A DNA stretch of 36,199 bases from Bacillaceae bacterium Marseille-Q3522 (GCA_017898095.1 JAGKQJ010000027.1:1-36199), one strand, 5' to 3'. Positions 8,151 through 15,934 are shown, numbered from the stretch's first letter. A program made the numbers and translations. The notes: generated by a model from the sequence alone, not told the origin.

Positions 8151-8591
8151 TTAAGAGCGAATCATATCAACATGTGGAATCCCATCCTCCAAATAAACTT
8201 CTGAGATTGCCCGGAAGCCGAAGGAAGCATAAAAATGTTCCACATATTGTTGTGCTTGAATTTTAATCTTTTTTGCTTCAAGCTCATTTTCAAGAAAATC
8301 GAGTGCTCTTGTAAAAAGCTCTTTTGCCAAATGCCGGCCTCGATATTCTTTTTTGACGAGTACTCTTCCTATCGAAGCTTCTTCATAGATGGTATTATGT
8401 GGAAATATACGGGAATAAGCAATAATTTCATTACCATTTTGATAAAATAAATGATAGGCAGCCTGATCATAGTCATCCAATTCAAAGTAAGGACATTTTT
8501 GTTCCACAACAAATACAGTCATTCTCTCTTTAAGAATAGTATAGAGTTCATTTGTTGTTAATTGTTGAAAAGATTTTATCATCCAAGGCAT
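8151..8591 (-). CDS. GNAT acetyltransferase, ElaA-like
   Basis: A 146-residue member of the GCN5-related N-acetyltransferase fold. It shows the ElaA pattern: L-Y-x-I-L-K-E-R-M-x-V-F-V-V-E-Q at about residues 15-35, the motif Y-F-E-L-D-D-Y-D, the acetyl-CoA loop I-G-R-V-L-V-K-K-E-Y-R-G-R-H-L-A-K-E-L, and the C-terminal A-Q-Q-Y-V-E-H-F-Y-A-S-F-G-F. ElaA substrates are not firmly known. Start: the open frame goes on for 52 more codons, but that stretch is not ElaA-like; the ATG at 8591 follows AGGAG and gives the family's usual length. It is convergent with the MocR gene and divergent from the SGNH hydrolase. Confidence 0.85.
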   Translation of the reverse strand: MPWMIKSFQQLTTNELYTILKERMTVFVVEQKCPYFELDDYDQAAYHLFYQNGNEIIAYSRIFPHNTIYEEASIGRVLVKKEYRGRHLAKELFTRALDFLENELEAKKIKIQAQQYVEHFYASFGFRAISEVYLEDGIPHVDMIRS

Positions 8592-8796
8592 AATAAGTTT
8601 TTCTCCTTTTTTTGTATTATCGAAAAATTTAAACTGTCTACTCCAACATGAATCGCTCTTTTTGTTATAATAAAAAATTAACATAGTATCCCGAAAAATC
8701 AAATAGTTCTTCATTTTAACATGTTGACAGAAGAAAACTTTTTCCAAGGGAAAGTGCAGTAAAATGAAATTTCACCTTACGGAGGGAGGTACACCT

Positions 8797-9588
8797 TTGA
8801 AAAAGATCTCTATAATCGGAATTATATCTTTTGCTGCTTGCATTTTATGGATGCTGGGTTTTGAATGGACGATTTTTGATTATTTTTATGCTCCACCGTC
8901 CGGTGTTGTGGAGCAACCTTCCGTTGCTTCTGCAGAGGAAAATGAAGATGAATGCCATATTGTTGCATTTGGCGATTCGTTAACGAGAGGTACAGGGGAT
9001 GCAGAAGGAAAAGGTTACGCAGGATATGTAATGGACGAGCTGAAAGAAAAACAGCCGGATTTGCCTTTGTTCCTTCATAATTATGGTATTAAAGGACTGA
9101 CTTCTTCCAAGCTGAGAGAACAAGTTGTGCAAAAAGAAGTACAACGCCAATTACAGCAGGCAAATCTTGTGTTTATATCGATTGGCGGAAATGATCTTTT
9201 TCAAGGAGGACAAACTCTCGCCCGGCCTGATATAAGCAAAGTTGATGTCGTCAAAGAAGCCTTTTTGACAAATTTATCTGAAATTTTGACTGTGATTCGA
9301 TCTGTCAATAGGGACGCAACCGTTTATTTAATCGGGCTTTACAATCCATTCAGCGATTTTGACGATGTGCAGGTATCCTCGCAAATTATCCGTGATTGGA
9401 ATTATGCAAGTGCAGAGTTGGCTGCCAATTTCGCCAAAATAGTATTTGTGCCAACCTTCGATATTTTTCAATTGAACGTAAATCACTATTTGTATAGCGA
9501 CCATTTTCATCCAAATACGAGAGGCTATCAATTAATAGCGGAACGGTTGTCCTCTTTAATTGAGCTGGAAAAGGGGGAGCGGGGATAA
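8797..9588 (+). CDS. SGNH/GDSL-family lipase/esterase, membrane-anchored or secreted
   Basis: A 263-residue hydrolase. An N-terminal hydrophobic stretch (K-K then about residues 4-25) is an uncleaved anchor or signal peptide, so the enzyme should act outside the membrane. Block I is F-G-D-S-L-T-R-G (nucleophile Ser), block II N-Y-G-I-K-G, block III G-G-N-D (oxyanion Asn) and block V D-H-F-H-P-N (catalytic Asp and His), so all catalytic residues are present. It resembles B. subtilis YpmR. Start: TTG at 8797, because GGAGGGAGGT lies just before it; an upstream ATG at 8764 overlaps that site and is disfavoured. Its stop overlaps the ABC ATPase start (TAATG), so the two are translationally coupled. 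The natural ester substrate is unknown. Confidence 0.85.
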   Translation: MKKISIIGIISFAACILWMLGFEWTIFDYFYAPPSGVVEQPSVASAEENEDECHIVAFGDSLTRGTGDAEGKGYAGYVMDELKEKQPDLPLFLHNYGIKGLTSSKLREQVVQKEVQRQLQQANLVFISIGGNDLFQGGQTLARPDISKVDVVKEAFLTNLSEILTVIRSVNRDATVYLIGLYNPFSDFDDVQVSSQIIRDWNYASAELAANFAKIVFVPTFDIFQLNVNHYLYSDHFHPNTRGYQLIAERLSSLIELEKGERG

Positions 9589-10514
9589 TGAGCAGGGAGA
9601 CAACCTTGACTGTTTCGGGATTAACAAAAAAAATTGGTAAAAGAGAAATTATAAAAGGGATCGACTTTGCTTTAAAAAGCGGTGAGGTTTTCGGCTGTTT
9701 GGGTCCGAATGGAGCAGGGAAAACTACAACCATTCGTATGCTAGTCGGTTTAATTAAGCCGACATCAGGTTCGATTCGCATTTGCGGCTTTGATATAAGG
9801 AAGCAATTTACAGAAGCGATGCGGCATATCGGATGTATTGTCGAAAATCCTGAATTGTATCCATACTTAAGCGGTTGGGGAAATTTAAAATATTTTTCCA
9901 GAATGCTTCCCGATGCGGATGATGCCCGGATCATGGAGGTGGTAACGCCCGTCCGCTTAGAGGAGCGGATTCATGACCGTGTAAAATCTTATTCGTTAGG
10001 AATGAGACAGCGGCTCGGGATCGCCCAGGCACTGCTCGGTAGGCCGAAGGTATTAATATTAGATGAACCGACAAATGGTCTCGACCCGTCCGGAATTCGG
10101 GAAATGCGCCAAATTATTCGCTTTTTGGCCGAGAATGAAGGGCTTAGTGTCCTTGTATCAAGCCACTTATTAAGTGAAATTCAAATGATGTGTGACAGGG
10201 TTGCGATTATATTAAATAGCAAAGTTGTACATACACAGGCAGTACATGATTTGTTAGTGCAACAGGAAAGAATTGTATGGCGTTTTCAGCCGCTTCAAGA
10301 AGGAGTACAATTATTAAAAAAATGGACAGACCGTGTGAAGGTGGAGGAAGAGACGGTAGAAACACCATACATTGAGAATGAAGTTGAGAATGAAGTAGCG
10401 GAATGGAGCAAGAAGCTTGTCGAAGCAGGAATCAACTTAAAAGAGATGAATCGAAAAATTCCTTCATTAGAGGACTTATTTTTGCAAATAACGGAAGGAG
10501 AGTCCGGAGATTGA
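9588..10514 (+). CDS. ABC transporter ATP-binding protein
   Basis: A 308-residue cytoplasmic ATPase of the ABC-2 type. Walker A is G-P-N-G-A-G-K-T-T-T, the Q-loop region follows, the signature is Y-S-L-G-M-R-Q-R-L-G, Walker B is V-L-I-L-D-E-P-T-N-G-L-D-P, and the switch His is in S-S-H-L-L-S. A C-terminal extension of about 90 residues is typical of bacitracin/YhcH-like ATPases. It starts within the stop codon of the SGNH gene and overlaps the next ORF by TTGA. Its permease partner (10511-10911) is broken, so the transporter is probably not functional unless another permease is used. The ATPase itself is intact, which suggests the permease loss is recent. Confidence 0.9.
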   Translation: MSRETTLTVSGLTKKIGKREIIKGIDFALKSGEVFGCLGPNGAGKTTTIRMLVGLIKPTSGSIRICGFDIRKQFTEAMRHIGCIVENPELYPYLSGWGNLKYFSRMLPDADDARIMEVVTPVRLEERIHDRVKSYSLGMRQRLGIAQALLGRPKVLILDEPTNGLDPSGIREMRQIIRFLAENEGLSVLVSSHLLSEIQMMCDRVAIILNSKVVHTQAVHDLLVQQERIVWRFQPLQEGVQLLKKWTDRVKVEEETVETPYIENEVENEVAEWSKKLVEAGINLKEMNRKIPSLEDLFLQITEGESGD

Positions 10515-10911
10515 TATATCTTGTCTTCAATGAACTGCTGAAGCTGGTGAAGAGTAAACGCATTTTCGTTATTGCCGTTATCATGGTGGTGTTAATCGTT
10601 ATGTTCACATACGCACAATTTCAAGAAATCGAGAGCATCAAAAAACGAATTGGAAACATGGATTGGCGTTCCACTTTACAGCAGCAAATTGTAGATATGC
10701 AAAATCGCCTCGGTTCAAGCGGAATAACGGAAGAATTTCGCAATTAAAGTATTTTTTTATGGTAAATTTATCATTAACGGATTATTTAAAAGGAAGTCTT
10801 CCGCCAATCGAAGGAATGACGCTTGGCTTTTCCATGTCTGTATTAACGATTTGGGGAATCGCCGCCTTCATCATTGCCTTTGTTTGCTTTACCAGACGTG
10901 ATGTTTATTAA
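10511..10911 (+). pseudogene. ABC-2 permease remnant with internal deletion and frame break
   Basis: The TTG at 10511 overlaps the ATPase stop and opens a permease-like N-terminus: a short cytoplasmic helix (N-E-L-L-K-L-V-K-S-K-R) and a first membrane segment, ending at TAA 10745-10747. From about 10753 another frame encodes a permease C-terminus (L-S-L-T-D-Y-L-K-G-S-L-P-P-I-E-G-M) with one membrane helix and an F-T-R-R-D-V-Y end, stop at 10911. A YhcI-like permease has about 310 residues; only about 125 remain. The middle membrane helices are missing and the two ends are out of frame, so this is a deletion pseudogene. The junction lies near 10745-10755. Confidence 0.8.
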
Positions 10912-11045
10912 TCCTATCAGGTTATAAACGGAGAAATCATGTGCGTCAGCTTTTTGTTTCATTTTCTAAAAACGTAATTCATGAAGTGCTGTTAGCACCA
11001 AAAAACATCGAAAAGGTGCGCCAAACGGGGAAAGGAGAATTAGAG

Positions 11046-12245
11046 TTGACAAGGAAGTTATTTTACGAAGATGCTTACAGGAAGAGTTTTACAACTTCTA
11101 TAGTGGCGGAAAATACAGATAAGAGCGGCCGTTTGTACGTTATACTGCAAGAGACAGCTTTTTATCCGACCGGGGGAGGGCAGCCTCACGATATTGGGAC
11201 ACTGAATGGTATTAGGGTCACGGACGTGGAAGAAACAGACGGCGAAATCCGCCATTATGTAGACAGTACGGTAGGAAAAATCGGGGAGCCCGTGCAGGGT
11301 GAAATAGACTGGGAGCGGCGTTTTGATCATATGCAGCAGCATGCCGGCCAGCATTTATTATCTGCTGCATTCGACAATGAATACGGCTATAAAACGATAA
11401 GCTTTCATCTTGGCAAAGAGGAAGTTTCGATTGATTTAGATGTAACAGATTGGAAGGAAGCCGAAATCGAAAATTCCGAACAAATTGTCAACAATATCAT
11501 TTTGAAAAATCTTCCTATTGAGACAAAATGGGTGTCATCGCAAGAAGCAGAACGATACCCTTTAAGAAAAAAGCTTGCCGTTTTCGATCATATCCGCCTT
11601 GTGATCGTACCGGAATTTGATTATAATGGCTGCGGCGGTACTCATCCGCAAACTACTGGCGAAGTAATCGCGATAAAAATTCTATATCTGGAGAGGCAGA
11701 AAAAGAAACTCCGTGTCCATTTTGTTTGCGGAAAGCGAATGTTAAAGCAATTTACCGCAAAGCAAAAAAATATCATGCAGCTCAGCCAATTATTAAGTGC
11801 TCCGGAAGAAGGTCTTTCGGAAGCAGTTCAACGCCTGTTGGACAAAGAGAAACAAACAGAAAAAGAGATCGGGGAATGGAAAGAAAAACTCCTGCAATAT
11901 GAATCATCGGAACTTTTGCAAAAGAAAGATCATTTTATTGTTAGAAAAGTGTTTGCCAATCGTCCGATCCAGGAACTGCAAAAATTGGCACGCTTAATTG
12001 TTAGACAAGATGAAGAAATAACGGTATTCTTCGCTGCAGAAAATGAAAATCGGCTTCAGCTTGTCTGTGCATGCGGGGAATTGGTTCAGGTAAGTATGAA
12101 GCAGCTTGCGCAAATGATATTGCCGTTGATTGACGGAAAAGGAGGCGGAAATGATTTCTTTGCCCAGGGAGGCGGGAAACGCCTGCTTTCCGGAAGTCAA
12201 ATAATAGCTAAACTTACAGAACATTATAAGACTTTATCAAAATAG
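11046..12245 (+). CDS. Alanyl-tRNA editing protein AlaX (long form)
   Basis: A 399-residue trans-editing hydrolase that removes serine or glycine mischarged onto tRNA-Ala. The N-terminal part resembles the second domain of AlaRS: F-Y-P-T-G-G-G-Q-P-H-D at about residues 38-48, then the zinc/editing motif H-A-G-Q-H-L-L-S and the C-G-G-T-H motif carrying the other zinc ligands. The C-terminal part is a DHHA1-like domain ending in G-G-K-G-G-G-N-D-F-F-A-Q-G-G-G-K. Start: TTG at 11046, because AAAGGAGAAT lies before it and the following residues (T-R-K-L-F-Y-E-D) match the family start; the frame extends 35 codons further upstream without family resemblance. It follows the broken permease by 134 bp and may form an operon with the small membrane protein. 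Confidence 0.9.
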   Translation: MTRKLFYEDAYRKSFTTSIVAENTDKSGRLYVILQETAFYPTGGGQPHDIGTLNGIRVTDVEETDGEIRHYVDSTVGKIGEPVQGEIDWERRFDHMQQHAGQHLLSAAFDNEYGYKTISFHLGKEEVSIDLDVTDWKEAEIENSEQIVNNIILKNLPIETKWVSSQEAERYPLRKKLAVFDHIRLVIVPEFDYNGCGGTHPQTTGEVIAIKILYLERQKKKLRVHFVCGKRMLKQFTAKQKNIMQLSQLLSAPEEGLSEAVQRLLDKEKQTEKEIGEWKEKLLQYESSELLQKKDHFIVRKVFANRPIQELQKLARLIVRQDEEITVFFAAENENRLQLVCACGELVQVSMKQLAQMILPLIDGKGGGNDFFAQGGGKRLLSGSQIIAKLTEHYKTLSK

Positions 12246-12262
12246 CAGGGAGATAGGGAAAA

Positions 12263-12490
12263 ATGCAAATTGTCATCACTATTTTACTATTTTTTATTAC
12301 TTATGTTATTTCCGGTCTGATTTTTCATGCTGTTATCGGCTTATTTACAAAGAAAAATGGTATAGTCAAGGCTGGATTGAAAAATTTATTAACGTTTGAT
12401 TCACGTTTTAAAAGAAGTAAAACGGAAACTATTGTCCGTGTTTTGGCTTCTCTTGCCGCAGTCGCTGCAGTGTTTTATTTTGTCAGATAG
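12263..12490 (+). CDS. Small two-helix membrane protein of unknown function
   Basis: A 75-residue protein with a hydrophobic helix at about 3-28, a basic cytoplasmic loop (K-K-N-G...R-F-K-R-S-K) and a second helix at about 55-73 ending F-V-R. Start: ATG after GGGAGATAGGG. It begins 17 bp after the AlaX stop and is probably cotranscribed. I do not recognise a family. Confidence 0.65.
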   Translation: MQIVITILLFFITYVISGLIFHAVIGLFTKKNGIVKAGLKNLLTFDSRFKRSKTETIVRVLASLAAVAAVFYFVR

Positions 12491-12677
12491 AGGGTCAAAT
12501 GATATTCTGTAAATAGCTTTTACCTAATTAAAATGTTTTTTCTGTTATCATCATATTTTATTCAGTTGAGCAGTGCATATAAATAAGGATAGCAGGATTG
12601 AAGGTTATTACAATATTGAAAATATCAATAGAGGAAAGAAGTTTTCGAAAAAAATTTACTAAAATATCATCCTGTTA

Positions 12678-12707
12678 TAGACAAGACTATCTTTTTATTG
12701 TTAATAT
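12678..12707 (+). promoter_or_regulatory. Possible promoter of the AbrB-like gene
   Basis: TAGACA (12678-12683) and TAATAT (12702-12707) are 18 bp apart in the very AT-rich gap 12491-12783. The transcript would have a leader of about 70 nt. The rest of this gap shows no gene. Confidence 0.35.
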
Positions 12708-12783
12708 ATTAAAAAAAGGTTTTGGTGGTAATTATTATTGTCCAGTATATGGAATACACACCACGTAAAGGAGATGAAGGATA

Positions 12784-13062
12784 TTGAAAGCTACAGGCGT
12801 TGTAAGAAAAGTAGATCAATTGGGACGGGTGGTTATCCCTAAGGAATTACGAGGAGTAATGGATATTAATATTAATGATAGTTTAGAAATTTTTACAGAA
12901 AACGAAAGTGTTATCTTACAAAAATACACACCAGTCAACCAATGTGCCGTGACAGAACAAATCGAAGACGACAATTTTAAAGTCGCAAAAGGGTCAATAG
13001 TTTTAAGTAAAGTCGGAGCAAAACTACTTGCAGAAGAAATAAAAGAAAAATTCCAACTGTAA
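12784..13062 (+). CDS. AbrB/Abh/SpoVT-type transition-state regulator
   Basis: A 92-residue DNA-binding protein. Residues 1-50 form the swapped-hairpin AbrB domain, with the near-invariant M-K-A-T-G-V-V-R-K-V-D-Q-L-G-R-V-V-I-P-K-E-L-R. The C-terminal 40 residues, acidic then basic, should mediate oligomerisation as in AbrB and Abh. Start: TTG at 12784 after AAGGAGATGAAGG; no ATG alternative gives the family N-terminus. It has its own terminator at 13088-13131. Such proteins typically control growth-phase genes. No link to the adjacent pdu locus is visible beyond position. Confidence 0.9.
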   Translation: MKATGVVRKVDQLGRVVIPKELRGVMDININDSLEIFTENESVILQKYTPVNQCAVTEQIEDDNFKVAKGSIVLSKVGAKLLAEEIKEKFQL

Positions 13063-13087
13063 AATACGATTTTTGCTTCATTTTATG

Positions 13088-13131
13088 AAAAAAACGATGG
13101 GGAAAAGTTTGCTTTCTCCCATCGTTTTTTT
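13088..13131 (+). terminator. Intrinsic terminator after the AbrB-like gene
   Basis: AAAAAACGATGGG (13089-13101) pairs with CCCATCGTTTTTT (13118-13130). The stem continues inward with a few mismatches to a TTTG loop, and a T-run ends the right arm. Confidence 0.9.
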
Positions 13132-13407
13132 CGTATCGTACTGTCTTGAAGCGGCTGCTTCAATGAAGCAATGAGTCGTATTTTTTCAAAACGATTAAAC
13201 TGGAAGAAAAATTGAAGCTTTAGAAAAGCAGAATCGCCTCAAAATATAATAAATAGTACATTCTTGCCCACTTCCGTATCCTTGAACCTTACACTGGCAA
13301 CGATTACAAGAATACCGGCCAAAAAACAGCAAAATAATATTCTTTTCATATGATAGGATGATGTATAGGAATAAAGTAGCATGCTTTAGGTGAAAGGAGG
13401 GAGCAGA
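13132..13407. other. Intergenic stretch before pduU
   Basis: It holds a small hairpin (TTGAAGC/GCTTCAA, 13146-13163) and on the - strand a 36-codon frame (13239-13349) without a ribosome binding site. A promoter for pduU must lie here, but no convincing -35/-10 pair stands out. Confidence 0.4.
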
Positions 13408-13755
13408 ATGTATCCAGATGAGAAAGAACGAATCATTCAGGAATATGTCCCGGGAAAACAAATAACGCTGGCACATTTAATTGCCAATCCCAATCCGATC
13501 ATCTATCAAAAATTGGGTCTTACAGAGGGAGCAAATGCAATAGGTATATTGACAATCACGCCAAGTGAGGCTTCGATCATTGCCAGTGACATTGCGACAA
13601 AATCCAGTAATGTACAAATAGGCTTTATTGACCGTTTTAGCGGTTCAGTCGTGATAACGGGAGATATTTCTTCCGTTGAAACAGCACTGGAGCAAATTGT
13701 GCGAACATTAGCGGCCATCCTCGATTTTGCTATACCAAAGATCACGAGAACATAA
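13408..13755 (+). CDS. pduU: Microcompartment shell protein PduU (EutS-like, permuted BMC fold)
   Basis: A 115-residue hexameric shell protein of the propanediol-utilisation microcompartment. The N-terminal [21 protein letters not shown] is the hallmark of the permuted PduU/EutS group, whose N-terminal strands form a small beta-barrel that closes the pore. The BMC core follows with [12 protein letters not shown]. Length equals PduU (116) and EutS (111). Start: ATG at 13408 after AAAGGAGGG; an upstream GTG at 13390 lies before that site and is rejected. It is followed 10 bp later by pduV. PduU rather than EutS is chosen because the rest of the locus is pdu. Confidence 0.9.
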   Translation: MYPDEKERIIQEYVPGKQITLAHLIANPNPIIYQKLGLTEGANAIGILTITPSEASIIASDIATKSSNVQIGFIDRFSGSVVITGDISSVETALEQIVRTLAAILDFAIPKITRT

Positions 13756-13765
13756 GAGGGACGAT

Positions 13766-14209
13766 ATGAAAGAACTTATTTTAATTGGAGCAACGGCATG
13801 CGGGAAAACGACCCTCTGTCAATCTTTGCATGGCATTGCGATAAACTATCATAAAACACAGGCTGTTGAATTTTTTGATGAAGCAATTGATACCCCGGGG
13901 GAATACATTGAAAACCGTCATTTCTACAGTGCGTTAAATGTCAGTGCGGCAGATGCAAATGTGATCGGCCTTGTTCAAAGTGTTACAGATGTTCAAAGCT
14001 ATTTTCCGCCGATGTTTGCCTCCATGTTTGCCAAACCGGTTATCGGAATCATCACGAAAATAGATTTAGCAGAAGATGAGAAAAAAATTCGACAAGCTGA
14101 AAACTATTTGGCAGCGGCAGGAGTAGAACAAGTTTTTTCAATATCGGCTTTTGAAAATAAAGGAATTGTCCAGCTTCAAAACTATTTATCGCAGATTAAG
14201 GGGCAGTAA
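13766..14209 (+). CDS. pduV: PduV/EutP-like small GTPase-fold protein
   Basis: A 147-residue P-loop protein. Walker A is G-A-T-A-C-G-K-T-T-L at about residues 8-17, the D-T-P-G-E-Y switch-like motif follows, and T-K-I-D-L is the guanine-specificity motif. PduV in Salmonella is linked to microcompartment positioning through PduU; its enzymatic role is unsettled. Length is typical (about 150). Start: ATG at 13766 after AGAGGG; the frame could begin earlier inside pduU but that has no support. The last codons and stop are inside a hairpin (14201-14267). Confidence 0.88.
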   Translation: MKELILIGATACGKTTLCQSLHGIAINYHKTQAVEFFDEAIDTPGEYIENRHFYSALNVSAADANVIGLVQSVTDVQSYFPPMFASMFAKPVIGIITKIDLAEDEKKIRQAENYLAAAGVEQVFSISAFENKGIVQLQNYLSQIKGQ

Positions 14210-14272
14210 TACCCCCACATCAAAAATGGAGCTGGAGATAATCTTTTTAGGTGGGGGAAACTGCCCGTGGGC
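14201..14272 (+). terminator. Two-tier hairpin over the pduV stop codon
   Basis: GGGCAG (14201-14206) pairs with CTGCCC (14261-14266) and, inside it, CCCCCAC (14212-14218) pairs with GTGGGGG (14251-14257). A competing GCCC-GT-GGGC stem sits at 14263-14272. No clear T-run follows, so this may be a terminator of weak type, an mRNA 3'-end stabiliser or a regulatory fold. Confidence 0.45.
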
Positions 14273-14336
14273 AATTTCCAACCAGTTTTTCTCTCACCAT
14301 GAAACTTGAAATCGAATTTGATAGTGGAATTTTTTC

Positions 14337-14365
14337 TTGAATTATGCTGCATTTTATGTTAAAAT
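14337..14365 (+). promoter_or_regulatory. Sigma-A promoter of the cobalamin riboswitch transcript
   Basis: TTGAAT (14337-14342) and TAAAAT (14360-14365) are exactly 17 bp apart, placing a start near 14372, about 22 nt before the riboswitch aptamer. The orientation is toward pocR, antisense to it. Confidence 0.7.
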
Positions 14366-14393
14366 ATAAGCAAATAAATCACTGGTGTAAAAT

Positions 14394-14565
14394 TACCAAA
14401 CAATGGTTTTTTACTTAAAAAGGAAACTGGTTGAATTCCAGTACTGTCCCCGCAACTGTGAGGCTGACGAAAACAGATATTCCACTGTAGTATCAATGTT
14501 ACTATGGGAAGGGCTGTTAAAGGATGAAGCTGAGTCAGGAGACTTGCCGGTGATATGTTTTGCAG
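14394..14565 (+). ncRNA. Cobalamin (B12) riboswitch
   Basis: The conserved cobalamin-aptamer blocks appear in order: GGAAACTGGTTGAATTCCAG, then TCCCCGCAACTGTGAGG (about 14422-14465), a variable arm, and GAGTCAGGAGACTTGCCGG (14532-14550). P1 can form from CAAACA (14397-14402) and TGTTTTG (14556-14562). Downstream sequence to about 14590 may supply the loop-loop partner, and an intrinsic terminator follows at 14625-14667. There is no + strand protein gene after it for 1.5 kb; instead pocR lies on the opposite strand. That fits a riboswitch controlling an antisense RNA rather than an mRNA. Bound B12 would be expected to favour termination. Confidence 0.92.
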
Positions 14566-14624
14566 GGCTTTTCGGGTTGAAAAGGCACATGCGAGTGGAT
14601 CAATAATATGATTATATTGTTATC

Positions 14625-14667
14625 AAAACTCCCATTTGCCCATCATAAGCGAATGAGAGTTTTTTTG
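14625..14667 (+). terminator. Riboswitch-associated intrinsic terminator
   Basis: ACTCCCATTTGC (14628-14639) pairs with GCGAATGAGAGT (14649-14660) with one mismatch and one G-U, followed by T6. The A-run before it pairs with the T-run, so it may also help end pocR mRNA on the other strand. Confidence 0.85.
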
Positions 14668-14796
14668 CTATTTCAACAGTGAGTCCATTTTTAAAAACTA
14701 AAGTCAGAATAAAAGTACAAGCACTGGAGTTGGTTTGTCGGCCCATTTTATCCATTTGCTAGGAAATGTTAATATGCCAATGTTTAATGAGCTGCT

Positions 14797-15666
14797 TTAG
14801 AGACAACTTTCTAATGAATCACGGTATTTTTTCGGCGTAATTCCGTTAGCATTGCGAAAAACCTTACAGAAATAACTTGTTTGTGAAAAGCCTAGATTTT
14901 TGGCAATACTGTCGACAGACCAGTCAGATACTTTTAATAGCTCTTTTGCCTTTTCGATCTTTTTTTCATTCACATAATTGATAAAGTTAACACCTGTTTC
15001 TTTTTTAAACAATTTGCTGAAATAGTAAGGGCTTAAATAAATATAGTTAGCAACTTCATCTAGTGTTATTTGTTCATTTAAATGCTTGTCTATATATTTC
15101 AGCGCCTTTTTAATTTCTTTCTTATGATCGTTTTCCGGCTCTTCAGGTGAAGCAGTGTTTTCGCCGTATTTTAATTCCTGGCGGATGTAGTAATCGGAAA
15201 TGATCGTCAGCAGCTCTGCTGATGAAACAACTTTTTTTCGTTTCACAAATGGGATTGATTGGTAGTTTTTTTGCAGATCCTTGTTGCCCTGCCATTTTGA
15301 CAATTCTGTTTGAATTAAAGAGGGGCAATCATCATCTTCCAGGATGATTTGACCGCTTTGCAGAAAACCGGATAATTGATTTTTAAGAATAATAGGAACG
15401 GAGATATCAATAAGACCGGCGTGACAACGATAGATTAGCGGTTTTCCTGATTTGGAGGCTTCCAGCCCCCCGTATAAATCACATTTTTGGCATAATGTAC
15501 GGTATTTCGGATTGGAACGGATTAATTGACAAAACGGTGTAAAATTGCAGTATTTCGTAACTTCTATTCCGTGAATATCTACAGCAACACAAGCAAGACC
15601 CGTAGCAGAAGCAAATTCATCCATTATTTTTTCGACCAGCTTTAGGTTCTTATCTTTGTATAGCAT
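14797..15666 (-). CDS. pocR: PocR, AraC-family activator of propanediol genes
   Basis: A 289-residue regulator. The N-terminal PocR sensory domain (about residues 10-160) has the cysteine-rich pattern Y-C-N-F-T-P-F-C, then C-Q-K-C-D, then Y-R-C-H-A-G-L-I-D. The C-terminal AraC DNA-binding domain (about 185-285) has two helix-turn-helices, seen as L-D-E-V-A-N-Y-I-Y-L-S-P-Y-Y-F-S-K and S-I-A-K-N-L-G-F-S-Q-T-S-Y-F-C-K-V-F-R. PocR senses propanediol and activates pdu and often cob genes. Start: ATG at 15666 after GGAAGGAAGG; the frame's upstream TTG overlaps that site. It is divergent from pduA and covered in antisense by the riboswitch transcript path. Confidence 0.92.
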   Translation of the reverse strand: MLYKDKNLKLVEKIMDEFASATGLACVAVDIHGIEVTKYCNFTPFCQLIRSNPKYRTLCQKCDLYGGLEASKSGKPLIYRCHAGLIDISVPIILKNQLSGFLQSGQIILEDDDCPSLIQTELSKWQGNKDLQKNYQSIPFVKRKKVVSSAELLTIISDYYIRQELKYGENTASPEEPENDHKKEIKKALKYIDKHLNEQITLDEVANYIYLSPYYFSKLFKKETGVNFINYVNEKKIEKAKELLKVSDWSVDSIAKNLGFSQTSYFCKVFRNANGITPKKYRDSLESCL

Positions 15667-15703
15667 CACAGTTTGCCTTCCTTCCAAAATTTTCTTAATG
15701 AGA

Positions 15704-15721
15704 TTGTTAAAAAGTTAACAA
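15704..15721. promoter_or_regulatory. Perfect palindrome upstream of pocR
   Basis: TTGTTAA-AAAG-TTAACAA is a 7+4+7 perfect inverted repeat, 38 bp before the pocR start and downstream of its likely -10 (TATAAT on the - strand near 15814). It may be an operator, or a hairpin in the pocR leader. Confidence 0.4.
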
Positions 15722-15841
15722 ATAAGAAGCAAACAGAATATAGGAGAATGCAGCATTCACACTGGGCGTGGTTTGGCTTGTCATTTGGTGAACTTTAGAA
15801 CTTCCTCATATAAGATTATTATATCAAATAGCACAAAATAG

Positions 15842-15855
15842 TCATAGCGCTTACA
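15842..15855 (+). promoter_or_regulatory. Candidate CcpA cre box at the pdu promoter
   Basis: TCATAGCGCTTACA matches the Bacillus cre consensus at 12 of 14 positions, with a perfect right half. It ends 5 bp before the -35 of the pdu promoter candidate, a position that fits carbon catabolite repression. Confidence 0.5.
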
Positions 15856-15860
15856 CCTTC

Positions 15861-15889
15861 TTGTCCTTTTGATGACTAAATAATATTAT
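15861..15889 (+). promoter_or_regulatory. Promoter candidate for the main pdu operon
   Basis: TTGTCC (15861-15866) and TATTAT (15884-15889) have 17-bp spacing. The -35 is imperfect, as expected for an activator-dependent (PocR) promoter. The start near 15896 gives a leader of about 190 nt with two hairpins. A second possible -10, TATACT at 16040-16045, lies after the leader terminator without a good -35. Confidence 0.5.
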
Positions 15890-15908
15890 TTTCCACTTTA
15901 AAGTAGAA

Positions 15909-15934
15909 ATCACTATCCCGTGATGGAGAGTGAT
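15909..15934 (+). other. Leader hairpin upstream of pduA
   Basis: ATCACTATCC (15909-15918) pairs with GGAGAGTGAT (15925-15934) at nine of ten positions, with a 6-nt loop. It precedes the leader terminator by 16 nt. Confidence 0.5.

Noticed and set aside
8725-8730. Consensus TTGACA upstream of the SGNH hydrolase
   Set aside because: No -10 hexamer at 16-18 bp; the next TAAAAT is 30 bp away.
13239-13349. 36-codon - strand ORF with a hydrophobic, signal-like N-terminus
   Set aside because: No ribosome binding site and no family; possible relic but not supported as a gene.
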